From contig JAHCID010000001.1 in assembly GCA_026129405.1 (NCBI GenBank), positions 589,237 through 653,236 of the forward strand: a DNA stretch of 64,000 nt, read 5' to 3'. Shown here piece after piece: positions 1 through 8,233 of this stretch. Numbering within the stretch: position 1 is the first letter of the stretch; every line of letters starts with the position of its first letter. This stretch comes from a bacterium (GTDB taxonomy: Bacteria; Desulfobacterota; Binatia; DP-6). The position numbers and the translations under genes are program-made. The notes beneath the pieces were generated by a model. The model searched no databases. It was not told the origin of the DNA and saw only the letters and a program-made list of their open reading frames with translations.

Positions 1-645
1 GGCCTCGGCCGCGACGAGGGCGTCGAGCAGGTCGTCGCCCGGACGGCTCCGCCGGCGCGCGGCGAGGTCGCCGAGATAGGCCCGCAGCGCGACGGCGTCG
101 GCCTCCGCGGCGGCCCGCACGCCGGCGTCGGCGAGCGGCGACATGCCCGCCATGAGGCCCCCCGTCCAGGCGCCGAACACCGCCTCGTCGCCCTCCGGAA
201 CGCCGAGGATGCGGGCGATGACGTGCGCCCCGAGCGGGTCGGCGACCGCCGCCTGGAAGTCGACCGGCCGTCCGGCGGGCAGCGCGTCGATCAGTCGCCG
301 TGCCGCCGCACGCACGAAGGGTCGGGCGAGCTCGATGCGACGGGGCGTGAAGGCGCGCATCACCAGCGCGCGCAGCCGCGAATGGTCCGCCCCTTCCCTC
401 GCCGCGAGGAAGCCGCCCAGCACCCGTTCGAGCGCGCCCTCGTTGAAGCCGGTGTAGGCGGTCCGTAGACGGGGGTCGGTGAACAGCCGCTCGACGTCGG
501 CGTGACGCAGCACCGCCCATGCCGCGATCGCCTGGAGACGCGCGAGCGGATGCCGCTCGCGGGCCTCGCGCAGCGGCGTGTGGGCGTCCTGCCAGAAGGT
601 CGGATCGGTGTCGTCGAGCAGGGTGGGCGCGGGCAGGTGTGGCAT
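1..645 (-). CDS. cytochrome P450, N-terminal part (cut by window edge)
   Basis: Only the first 215 residues are in the window; the gene runs off the left edge, so the heme-binding Cys loop cannot be checked. The visible part fits the bacterial soluble P450 family: a Pro-rich start, the C-helix motif H88-S-R-L-R92 that contacts a heme propionate, and a GDDLLDAL stretch near residue 203, which in this family lies just before the oxygen-binding I helix. The start ATG has a GAGGGAG ribosome site 8 bases upstream and lies 5 bases after the stop of the LuxR-type regulator gene, so the two are very probably co-transcribed. Family known, substrate unknown. Sequence is unlike the complete P450 at 17041-18294 outside the shared motifs. 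Confidence 0.9.
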   Translation of the reverse strand, partial: MPHLPAPTLLDDTDPTFWQDAHTPLREARERHPLARLQAIAAWAVLRHADVERLFTDPRLRTAYTGFNEGALERVLGGFLAAREGADHSRLRALVMRAFTPRRIELARPFVRAAARRLIDALPAGRPVDFQAAVADPLGAHVIARILGVPEGDEAVFGAWTGGLMAGMSPLADAGVRAAAEADAVALRAYLGDLAARRRSRPGDDLLDALVAAEA

Positions 646-650
646 CGTCG

Positions 651-3600
651 TCACTCCCTCTCGCCGGCGCGTCGGATGGCGGCGCCGGCGAGCTCGGCGC
701 GTGTGCGCATGCCGAGCTTGCCGAAGACATGGAGCAGATGCGTCTTGACGGTCGCGACGCTGACGAACAGCTTCGCGGCGATCGCCTTGTTGGGCAGGCC
801 GGCGGCGATCAGCTCGACCACGCGTCGTTCGCTCGGCGTCAGGCTCTCCCAGCCCAGGGCGGGCCGGCCGCGCTCGCCTCGCCCGCGCTGCGCGTATTCG
901 ATCGCGTCGGCGAGCGGGAGCGCCGCGCCCTCGGCGAGGTGCATCGGCTCGAGACCCGGCCGCAGCGCCTCGAGCGTGCGGTGCCGATGGAGCGGCACCC
1001 AGCGGTAGCCCGCCCGTCGTCGGAACTCGTCACAGGTGCCGAGCAGGCGGCCGGCCAGCGCCGCGTCACCCGCGTCGGCGGCGAGCACGACCAGGGTCTC
1101 GAGCGCATCGATGGCGGCGAGGCGCAGGTCGTTGCCGGCGGCCCGCGCGAGGGCGGCGTGCGCGTGCGTCTCGGCGCGCATCGGCTCGCCCCGCCGGCGC
1201 GCGATCTCGGCGGCGCACAGCCCCGTCTCGACGGCGATGAGCGGGAGCTCGCCGCCCTCGATCTGCGCTGCGATGTGGGCGACGATCTCCGCGGCCTCGT
1301 CGGGGCCGTCGAGCGCGAGATGCACCTCGGCGAGGAGCATCTGTGCCCACAGGACGTGGTTGGCGAGGCTCGGCGCGTGCTTCGCCGCCTCGAGATGCGC
1401 GATGGCCGCCGCGGGCTCGCCGGCCAGCAGCGGAATCAAGCCGCGGATCTGGTGACGCAGGCCGACGAACAAGCCGTCCGTGAAGCGGTCGATCTCGCGC
1501 TCGGCCCAGGCCAGGAGCCCGGCGTCGGTGGTCCACATGGCCAGCAGCGCCCCGATCGAGGCGCCGACGTGGTCGCCGGCCATGCCCGGCGACGGCATGA
1601 CGATGCGCCGCGCGGCCGCGAACTCGCCGCCGTACAGCGCCGTCAGCGCATGTACCGCGTCGACCGTACGGTGTCGCCGCGCGTCCGCCGGCATGTGGCG
1701 ATCGAGCCATGCCACGAGCGGGCGCACCTCGACGTGGGCGCCGATGACCGCGAGGTGCACCGCCAGGTTCGTGGTCGCCTCGAGCTCCGCGGCACGGGTG
1801 CCCGTCTGGCGAGCGTCCTCGATGGCCGCGCGCATGGCGGCCAGAGCTTCGGGGCGGCCGCGATAGAGCGCGGCGTTTCCGAGCGCGCCGGCGAGCCGCG
1901 TGCGCCGCTCCGGGCGCAGCCGGGCGCCCTCGCGTTCCAGGGCCGCCTGCGCGGCCGGCATCCAGTGGACGTCGCCGCTGAAGAACAGCCCGACCGCGAT
2001 CGGCGCGAGCGCGTCCAGCCACGCCGCCGATCCCTCTGCGAACCGTGGCAGCACGCGCGCCGCGACGGCGCGCACGTTCCCGAGATTGCCGGTGTCGTCG
2101 CCGTACTCCTCGACTGCGCGCAGGAGCTCGATCGCCGGCGCGCGATCCGGCGCCAGCGACCATTCCAGCGCCTGCAGCACGTCCGGCATCTCCCGCGACA
2201 CCTCGGCCAGGATGGCGCGCGTCGCGACCTCGCGCTCGAGGTCCCAGCGGGCGGCACGGCGCCGCATCCAGGCGAGGTGACGGTCGCGCAGCTCGACCAG
2301 CTCGTCGGCGTCGGCCGCGCGCTCGAGCGCGAACTGGCGCAGCGTCTCGAGCAGCCGGAAACGGCCGTCGGCGGGCTGCACCAGGCTCTTGTCGACGAGC
2401 CGTCCGAGCAGATCGAGCGTCCCGTAGGGATCGAGGTCGTCGCCGGTCGTGACCGCCTCGGCGGCCTCGAGCTCGAACGGCGCGGCGAACACGCCGAGAC
2501 GCCGGAAGAGCACACGCTCGTCCTCGTCGAGCAGCGCATGGCTCCATTCGACCGAGGCGAGCAGCGTCCGCTGGCGGGCGAGCGCGGTGCGTGCTCCGCC
2601 GGTGAGCAGGCGGAAGCGGTCGTCGAGCGCGTCGGCCAGACGCTCGGCGGGCAGCGCGCGCAGGCGCGCCGCCGCCAGCTCGAGCGCCAGGGGGATGCCG
2701 TCGAGACGCCGGCAGATGCGCGCCACCGCCGCGGCGCTGCCGGCGTCGAGCACGAAGTCGGGCTGCGCCGCGCGGGCGCGCTCGACGAACAGCTGCGTGG
2801 CATCGAAGGCGAGCAGCTCCTGCGGCGCCCGGGCGGCGTCGGGCGGCAGGTCGAGCGAGGGGATGCGCCAGGTCACCTCGCCGGAGACGCCGAGCGGCTC
2901 GCGGCTGGTGGCGAGGAGGGTCACCCCGGGCGCCGCGCGCAGCAAGGCGTCGGCGACCTCGGCGCAGGCGGGGAGCACGTGCTCGCAGTTGTCCAGCACG
3001 ACGAGCCGCCGATGGGCGGCGAGCGCCCGGCGAAGCACCTCCAGCGGCGCCATGCCGGGGACGACTCCGAGGCTGCACTCGGCCGCGATCGCGCCCGCCA
3101 CCTGGGCGCCGTCGGCGACCCGCGCCAGCTCGACCCAGGTGACGCCGTCGGGCCACTCGCCCGCCCGCTCCGCGGCGACGGCATGGGCGAGGCGCGTCTT
3201 GCCGGATCCGCCGGCGCCGGTGACGGTGAGCAACCGCGCCTCCGCGAGCAGCGCGGTCAGCTCGGCCCGCTCGCGGGTGCGTCCGATCAGCGGCGTCGGC
3301 CAGGCCGTCAGCGCGCCGCCGGGCGGCCGCCGCAGGGGACCGAGGGCGGTCTCCAGCGCCGGGTGGCAGAGCTGGTGGACCTGCTCCTCGTCGTCGAAGC
3401 CGGCGAGGATCACGCGCTCGCACGTTGCCAGCGTGGCGCCCTCCGGCAGGTGCTCGCGCGCCAGCGCCGCCGCCGCGCCCGACACCAGCACCTGGCCGCC
3501 GCGCGCCAGGTCGCGCAGCCGTGCGGCGCGGATGATGCTCGTGCCGCCGTAGGTGCCGTCGTCGCGCGCCACCGCCTCGCCGCTGTGCAGCGCCATGCGC

Positions 3601-3911
3601 ACGCGCAGGGGCGTCGCGTCCGGCCATGCCTCGGCGGCCAGCAGGCGTTGCCCTTCGAGCGCGGCCGCCAGCGCCGCGCTCGGGCGGTCGAAGACCGCGA
3701 CCAGCGAGTCGCCCTCTCCCTGCTCGAGGGGCCGCACGCCGCCGTGACGCGCCACCGCCGCCGCCAGCAGCTCCGCCTGCCGGGCGAGCTGGGTGGCGGC
3801 GTGCGCTCCCTGCCGCCACAGCGCGGTCGATCCCTCGACGTCGGTCAGCAGGAACGTCACCACGCCGCGCGGGCCGCGAGGTCCGCTCTGGCGAGGAGCG
3901 CGGGTCGCCAT
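651..3911 (-). CDS. cyclase-ATPase-LuxR family transcriptional regulator
   Basis: A 1086-residue multidomain regulator. Residues 17-190 are a class III nucleotide cyclase-like domain with both metal-binding Asp positions apparently kept (LTD24VEGS and EGD68S). Residues 205-480 form a STAND/AfsR-like ATPase with Walker A TGAGGSGKTR (231-240), Walker B VVLDNCEH and an ATSRE sensor. The middle is helical and TPR-like. The last 65 residues are a LuxR/GerE helix-turn-helix starting at SLTPSERRVVELIAAG. Proteins of this layout are known as large ATP-dependent LuxR activators; whether the cyclase domain is active or only senses nucleotides cannot be seen. The P450 gene begins 5 bases downstream and is the likely partner or target. 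No strong ribosome site precedes the ATG. Confidence 0.92.
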   Translation of the reverse strand: MATRAPRQSGPRGPRGVVTFLLTDVEGSTALWRQGAHAATQLARQAELLAAAVARHGGVRPLEQGEGDSLVAVFDRPSAALAAALEGQRLLAAEAWPDATPLRVRMALHSGEAVARDDGTYGGTSIIRAARLRDLARGGQVLVSGAAAALAREHLPEGATLATCERVILAGFDDEEQVHQLCHPALETALGPLRRPPGGALTAWPTPLIGRTRERAELTALLAEARLLTVTGAGGSGKTRLAHAVAAERAGEWPDGVTWVELARVADGAQVAGAIAAECSLGVVPGMAPLEVLRRALAAHRRLVVLDNCEHVLPACAEVADALLRAAPGVTLLATSREPLGVSGEVTWRIPSLDLPPDAARAPQELLAFDATQLFVERARAAQPDFVLDAGSAAAVARICRRLDGIPLALELAAARLRALPAERLADALDDRFRLLTGGARTALARQRTLLASVEWSHALLDEDERVLFRRLGVFAAPFELEAAEAVTTGDDLDPYGTLDLLGRLVDKSLVQPADGRFRLLETLRQFALERAADADELVELRDRHLAWMRRRAARWDLEREVATRAILAEVSREMPDVLQALEWSLAPDRAPAIELLRAVEEYGDDTGNLGNVRAVAARVLPRFAEGSAAWLDALAPIAVGLFFSGDVHWMPAAQAALEREGARLRPERRTRLAGALGNAALYRGRPEALAAMRAAIEDARQTGTRAAELEATTNLAVHLAVIGAHVEVRPLVAWLDRHMPADARRHRTVDAVHALTALYGGEFAAARRIVMPSPGMAGDHVGASIGALLAMWTTDAGLLAWAEREIDRFTDGLFVGLRHQIRGLIPLLAGEPAAAIAHLEAAKHAPSLANHVLWAQMLLAEVHLALDGPDEAAEIVAHIAAQIEGGELPLIAVETGLCAAEIARRRGEPMRAETHAHAALARAAGNDLRLAAIDALETLVVLAADAGDAALAGRLLGTCDEFRRRAGYRWVPLHRHRTLEALRPGLEPMHLAEGAALPLADAIEYAQRGRGERGRPALGWESLTPSERRVVELIAAGLPNKAIAAKLFVSVATVKTHLLHVFGKLGMRTRAELAGAAIRRAGERE

Positions 3912-3974
3912 GCCGCGAGGATACGCACGCGCGCCGGCGGAACGTCCACCGAACGGTGGATTTTCGCCCTGGTC

Positions 3975-4928
3975 CTACGGCGGCGAGGCGTGCGGGTCGA
4001 AGAAGCCGTCGATCGCCGCCAGCACCCGCTCCGGCGCGTCACGCAGCGGCCAGTGCCCGACGCCGTCGAGCGGCAGCACGAGCGCGTCGTGGATGCGGGG
4101 GAGATAGTGATGCGCCGCCTCCCAGGGGAAGACGTCGTCGTCGGTGCCGTGGATGGCCAGCGTGGGCACGGCGATGCGTGCGTAGGCTTCGGCGATCCGC
4201 TCGGGATGGTCGTCGCCGCGCACGAACCCGAGCAGCGCGGGGCGCGTCCCGGCGATGCGGAAGATGGCGGCGGCGCGCGCCGTGTAGCCGGGCGCGAAGC
4301 CGGGGCCTTCGGGCAGGTATGCCGTTCGGCCGAGCAGGAGCTCGCCGACGCCGGGGATCGCGAGGCCGCGCTGCCACCACGACTGCTCGGACTCGGGGAT
4401 CGGCACCAGCGTCGACACCAGCACCAGCCGCTCGACGCGCTCGGGGTGGGTGGTGGCGAGCCGGGCCGCCAGCGCGCCGCCGAGCGCGTGGCCCGCGACC
4501 GCGGCGCGCGGGATGCGCAGCACGTCCAGCACGCCGACCAGCTGCTGCGTCCAGAGGTCTGGCCCGTAGGCGAGCCCTTCGTCGCGGGCGCTGAAGCCCA
4601 TGCCGAGGAGGTCGACGGCGATCACGCGCCGTGCGGCCGCGAGCGGCGCCAGGACGTGCTCCTCCCAGTCCATCGTGCTGCCGGCGAAGCCGTGGACGAG
4701 GAGGAGCGGCGCAGCGGCGCCCTGGCCGGTGTCGATCACGTGCACGGCGCGCTCGTCGACGGTGGTGAGGGTGCCGGGCACGCCGTCGGGCAGACGCAAC
4801 GGCTCGGGCTCGGCGGCGCGGATCCAGGCGGTGCCGACGACCCATGCGACGCCCATGCCCGCGAGCGCGACGAGCGCCAGGACGGTCATCGCGCGCAGGA
4901 GGAGGCGCAGCGGCCGCAGCAGCGTCAC
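3975..4928 (-). CDS. alpha/beta hydrolase-fold protein lacking the Ser nucleophile
   Basis: 317 residues from a GTG that overlaps the upstream CoA-transferase stop by 4 bases (GTGA), so it is translationally coupled. An ATG at 4889 is the alternative start. Residues 12-35 are a single hydrophobic N-terminal membrane or signal segment. The fold is clear: oxyanion motif VHGFAGS (78-84), acid region HGTDDDVF (about 260-267) and terminal His in GVGHWPL (His292). The nucleophile elbow, however, reads G-H-A148-L-G where the family has G-x-S-x-G; the codon is GCG at 4485-4487. So either it does a non-hydrolytic job or it is inactive. Its partner is a family III CoA transferase, which suggests acyl-CoA or ester metabolism; this is inference. 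Confidence 0.88.
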   Translation of the reverse strand: MTLLRPLRLLLRAMTVLALVALAGMGVAWVVGTAWIRAAEPEPLRLPDGVPGTLTTVDERAVHVIDTGQGAAAPLLLVHGFAGSTMDWEEHVLAPLAAARRVIAVDLLGMGFSARDEGLAYGPDLWTQQLVGVLDVLRIPRAAVAGHALGGALAARLATTHPERVERLVLVSTLVPIPESEQSWWQRGLAIPGVGELLLGRTAYLPEGPGFAPGYTARAAAIFRIAGTRPALLGFVRGDDHPERIAEAYARIAVPTLAIHGTDDDVFPWEAAHHYLPRIHDALVLPLDGVGHWPLRDAPERVLAAIDGFFDPHASPP

Positions 4929-6115
4929 GCGACCACGCCGGCCGCGCGCAGCGCGGCGATGGTCGCCGCGTCGAGGCCCAGCACGCGCGCCAGCACGGCG
5001 TCGGTGTGCTCGCCGAGCAGCGGGCCGGGGCCGCGCGGCGCGGCGGGCGTGGCGGAGAGCCGGAAGCCCGGGCCGTCGACCCGCACCGTGTCGCCGTCGG
5101 GCGTGGCGACGTGGGTGAAGTGTCCGCGGGCGGCGAGCTGCGGGTCTCGCGTGCAGAGGTCGGCGGCGTCGGCGACGCGGCCCGCGGCGACGCCGTGCGC
5201 CTGGAGGAGCGCCATCGCGGCGTCGGCGTCCTGCGCCCGCGTCCACGCCGTGACGTGGGCGTCGAGCGCCTCGGTGTGGCGGAGGCGACCGGCGCCGGTG
5301 GCGAAACGCGGGTCGGCGGTCCACGCCGGCGCGCCCAGCGCGGCGACGAATCCCCGCCACGCGACCTCGTCGAGCACCGTGAGGGCGATCCAGCGATCGT
5401 CGCCGGCGCACGGGTAGACGCCGTGCGGCGCACCGGGCGCCTCGGGCGAGGCGTTGCCGAGCGCGCCGATCGGTCCCTCCGCGAGCAGCAGCGGGCCCAG
5501 CAGCGCCGCCAGCGCTTCGTACTGCGCGAGGTCGATCTCCATGCCCTCGCCGGTGCGACGGCGGTGGCGCAGCGCCGCCAGCACGGCGAGCGCACCGAGG
5601 TTGCCGGCGGCGACGTCGGAGTACGAGTAGCCGGGACCGATCGGGGCGTCCGCCGCGAACGCCATCGCGTGCGGGAAGCCGCACAGGGCCTGGAGCGTGG
5701 GGCCGTAGCTCACGTGGTCGCGGTCCGGGCCGTCGAGCCCGAAGCCGGTCATGCGCAGGGTGATGACGTCGGGACGCTCGGCCATGAGGCTCGCGCGGTC
5801 GAGCCCGAGGCTCGGCATGACGCGGGCGCTGAAGTTGTCGGCGACGACGTCGGCGCGCAGGGCCAGCCGGCGCGCCAGGGTGCGGCCCTCGGGCCGTGCG
5901 AGGTCGACGACGACGCTCTGCTTGCCGCGCATCAGCGTGCCGGTGAGGCCGCCGCGGCGCCGGCCGAAGTCGGGCGAGTCGCGGCGCTCGACGCGGATCA
6001 CCTCGGCGCCGAGATCGGCGAGCGTGCGCGTCGCGACCGGTCCGGCGACGACCCACGTGAAGTCGAGCACGCGGACGCCGGCGAGCGGCGCGGCGGGGCC
6101 CCCGGACGTGGACAC
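4925..6115 (-). CDS. CaiB/BaiF family (family III) CoA transferase
   Basis: 396 residues from a GTG start. It shows the family III CoA-transferase pattern: N-terminal Rossmann part (GVRVLDFTWVVAGP, LADLGAEVIRVE), the GKQSVVVDL strand and a GMEID195LAQYE segment whose Asp matches the catalytic aspartate that forms the aspartyl-CoA anhydride in formyl-CoA transferase. Such enzymes move CoA between carboxylic acids; the specific acids cannot be read from the sequence. It overlaps the downstream hydrolase-like gene by 4 bases. A second, distant CaiB-family gene lies at 7082-8233 in another operon, so the two are not tandem duplicates. Confidence 0.93.
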   Translation of the reverse strand: MSTSGGPAAPLAGVRVLDFTWVVAGPVATRTLADLGAEVIRVERRDSPDFGRRRGGLTGTLMRGKQSVVVDLARPEGRTLARRLALRADVVADNFSARVMPSLGLDRASLMAERPDVITLRMTGFGLDGPDRDHVSYGPTLQALCGFPHAMAFAADAPIGPGYSYSDVAAGNLGALAVLAALRHRRRTGEGMEIDLAQYEALAALLGPLLLAEGPIGALGNASPEAPGAPHGVYPCAGDDRWIALTVLDEVAWRGFVAALGAPAWTADPRFATGAGRLRHTEALDAHVTAWTRAQDADAAMALLQAHGVAAGRVADAADLCTRDPQLAARGHFTHVATPDGDTVRVDGPGFRLSATPAAPRGPGPLLGEHTDAVLARVLGLDAATIAALRAAGVVA

Positions 6116-6149
6116 GGCGTCCGCCTGTAGCAGGGGACGCCGCGGTGGG

Positions 6150-6968
6150 CTACGGCAGCAGCGTCTCGACCTTCTTCATGCTGAGGCCCAGCGCGAAGGT
6201 GTTGCCGCCGCCGTCGGTGAAGCTGTCGATGCCCGCGCCGCCGTTCACGAGGACACGGCTTGCGAAGGTGGCGTTCGTGAACGTGGCCCCGTCGTCGCCA
6301 CCGGCGAAGGTGAACTGCGCGGGGGCGCCGAACAGCGCGTCGTCGATCGAGATCGTGTCGTTGCCGGCGATGGCCTGCACCCGCACCTTGGAGCGGAACT
6401 CGGAGCTGCCGCCGATGGTGACGTCGTCGTCGCCCTGCCCGTTCGCGATGCGCACGCGATCGGCCGCGGTCACGAGGTCGATGCTGATGCTGTCGTCGCC
6501 GGCGTCGGTCTGAACGATCAAGCGGCCCTGGAACACGTCGGTGCTCAGCACCACCTTGTCGTCGTCGGATCCGGTGGCGATGCGGGTGGTGTCGCCGACC
6601 TCGCAGTCGGTGAGGTCGACGACGTCGGCCCCGGGGCCCGTCAGGATCTCGAGCTTCCGGGGGATCAGCACGTCCTCGATGTAGAGCTCGTCGCTGCCGG
6701 CGGAGAGGTCGATCTTCACGTTGCGGACGACGCCCGCGACGGTGGTCACGACCAGTCCGTTGACGGTGGTGCCGTTCAGCCCCTCGAGCTCGAACTCGTC
6801 CGGGTTGGCGCCGGGGCCGATGCGGATCGCGTTGTCGATGACGTCGCCCGTCACTCGCAGGGAGCCGCCGAAGACGAGTGCGGTCACGTTGCCTGCGGCG
6901 TGCGCGCTGCACGCCCCTATGGCCGAGAGGAGCGCAAACGCGCGACAGAACGTGGTGAGACGGTGCAT
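6150..6968 (-). CDS. secreted acidic repeat protein, unknown function
   Basis: 272 residues. The ATG at 6968 was chosen over longer readings because GGAGG lies 9 bases upstream and a signal peptide follows at once (hydrophobic residues 9-24, possible cleavage after AHA, or a lipobox-like I-G-A-C20). The mature part is a run of short beta-strand units rich in Asp, Gly, Ile and Thr, with recurring G-x-D-x-[IV] patterns such as GADVVDL, GSDDDKVV, GDDSISI, GNDTISI and GDDGATF. This resembles a beta-helix or RTX-like beta-roll, but no exact nonapeptide array is seen, so calcium binding is only possible. No enzyme motif. It lies 34 bases upstream of the CoA-transferase gene on the same strand. Confidence 0.75.
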   Translation of the reverse strand: MHRLTTFCRAFALLSAIGACSAHAAGNVTALVFGGSLRVTGDVIDNAIRIGPGANPDEFELEGLNGTTVNGLVVTTVAGVVRNVKIDLSAGSDELYIEDVLIPRKLEILTGPGADVVDLTDCEVGDTTRIATGSDDDKVVLSTDVFQGRLIVQTDAGDDSISIDLVTAADRVRIANGQGDDDVTIGGSSEFRSKVRVQAIAGNDTISIDDALFGAPAQFTFAGGDDGATFTNATFASRVLVNGGAGIDSFTDGGGNTFALGLSMKKVETLLP

Positions 6969-7020
6969 CCGGAAACCTCCGGACCGGAATCCTTCCCGCA
7001 GCACGACGCTGCACGTCAAG

Positions 7021-7041
7021 AAAAAACGCGTGAACGACGCG
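7021..7041 (-). terminator. intrinsic terminator behind the MoxR-VWA-CaiB operon
   Basis: Read on the minus strand, a perfect 5-bp stem CGCGT/ACGCG with a 5-base loop is followed directly by six T. It lies about 40 bases after the stop codon of the CoA-transferase gene at 7082 and before the secreted-protein gene at 6968, where an operon end is expected. It is the only hairpin plus T-run I see in the window. Confidence 0.65.
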
Positions 7042-7081
7042 GACTCTGCCGCACCGCGCATGGACGACGCCATCGAGATGG

Positions 7082-8233
7082 CTATCTAGTACCCCACGCA
7101 CGTGCGACGCGGGCGTCGTCGGCGCCCGGAACGGGTGGCGGTGCCGTGCGCCATGGCAGGTCGCCGAGGCGGAACGGCGCCCCCGGGAACGGCAGGCGGC
7201 GGCCGAGGCCGGGGTGGTCGAGCGGCACGAAGAAGCCGCGCGCGGCGAGCTGTGGGTCGTGGAGCAGCGCCTCCGGCGCCCGCACCGCGGCGAACGGCAA
7301 GCGGCGGAGCCGCGCGCCTTCGTGCAGCTCCGCGACGGTGTATCGGGCCGCGAAGCGGTCGAGCGCGCCGAAGAGCCGCTCGGCCTGCTCCTGCCGCACC
7401 GCCGGCGCTTCGAGCGCGGGGTCGTCGAGGCCGGGGTCGTCGATGCCGTCGGCGCGCATCCACTCGCGCAACGTCGTCCAGTCGCCGAGCGTGCAGTGCA
7501 GCGCCCAGCCGTCGCGGCAGCGTCCGACGCGGAAGTGCCGCGTCCAGTGCAACGTGCCCTGCCGCTGCGCGACGCGGCCGTCCTGGTGGAAGAGGCCGGG
7601 CACGTGCTCGAGCGCGGCGGCGACGGCCGCGTGCAGGCTCACGTCCACGTGCTGGCCGGTGCCGCCGGCGTCGCGGGCGAGCAGCGCCGCGACGATCCCG
7701 ATCGCCGCCTGGATGCCCGCCTGATGGTACGCCTGGAGGCCGGCCATGCGCAGCGGTGGACCGCCGGGATCGCCGTTCACCGCGAGCATGCCGCCGAGCG
7801 CCTGCGCGACGGTGTCCGTCGCGCGCCAGTCGCGCCACGGCCCGGTCTGGCCGAACGGCGTGATCGAGGCGACGACGAGCTGCGGGTGTGCCGTCCCGAG
7901 CCGGGCGAGCGTGCCGCCCGGCGGTCCCGTCTCGACGACGACGTCGGCCGCCGCCGCGAGCCGTGCGAGGCGTGCACGGCCCGGGCGCGTCGCCGGGTCG
8001 CAGACGACGCTGCCCTTCCCCGCCGCGTAGCACCAATGGAAGACGCTGGCGTCGGCCGGCGGCAGGCCGTCCCAGAACGGCGGCAGCGCCCGCAGCGGGC
8101 TGCCCCCCGGCGGCTCGATGAGCACGACGTCGGCCCCCATGGCCGCGAGCAGGCGACCCGCGAACGCGCCGGAGAGATCGGCGCAGTCGAGCACGCGCAC
8201 GCCTGCGAGGGCCCCGGGCACGAACGCGCTCAT
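7082..8233 (-). CDS. CaiB/BaiF family (family III) CoA transferase
   Basis: 383 residues. The ATG overlaps the VWA-gene stop by 4 bases (ATGA), so a long upstream reading in the same frame was rejected. The family signature is present: GVRVLDCADLSGAFAGRLLAAMGADVVLIE at the N-terminus (cut here to its ends GVRVLD and VVLIE as key parts), an AGKGSVVCD strand and GQHVD197VSLHAAV with the catalytic-type Asp. It would transfer CoA between acyl acids; substrate unknown. It is the last gene of a MoxR ATPase - VWA - CoA transferase operon and is followed by an intrinsic terminator. Coupling of a CoA transferase to a MoxR/VWA chaperone pair is unusual and may mean the pair matures or remodels this or a related enzyme (inference). 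Confidence 0.92.
   Translation of the reverse strand: MSAFVPGALAGVRVLDCADLSGAFAGRLLAAMGADVVLIEPPGGSPLRALPPFWDGLPPADASVFHWCYAAGKGSVVCDPATRPGRARLARLAAAADVVVETGPPGGTLARLGTAHPQLVVASITPFGQTGPWRDWRATDTVAQALGGMLAVNGDPGGPPLRMAGLQAYHQAGIQAAIGIVAALLARDAGGTGQHVDVSLHAAVAAALEHVPGLFHQDGRVAQRQGTLHWTRHFRVGRCRDGWALHCTLGDWTTLREWMRADGIDDPGLDDPALEAPAVRQEQAERLFGALDRFAARYTVAELHEGARLRRLPFAAVRAPEALLHDPQLAARGFFVPLDHPGLGRRLPFPGAPFRLGDLPWRTAPPPVPGADDARVARAWGTR

Noticed and set aside
519-5417. A 1632-codon open frame on the plus strand
   Set aside because: It lies opposite the LuxR regulator, hydrolase and CoA-transferase genes, has no domain I recognise and is a high-GC antisense shadow.
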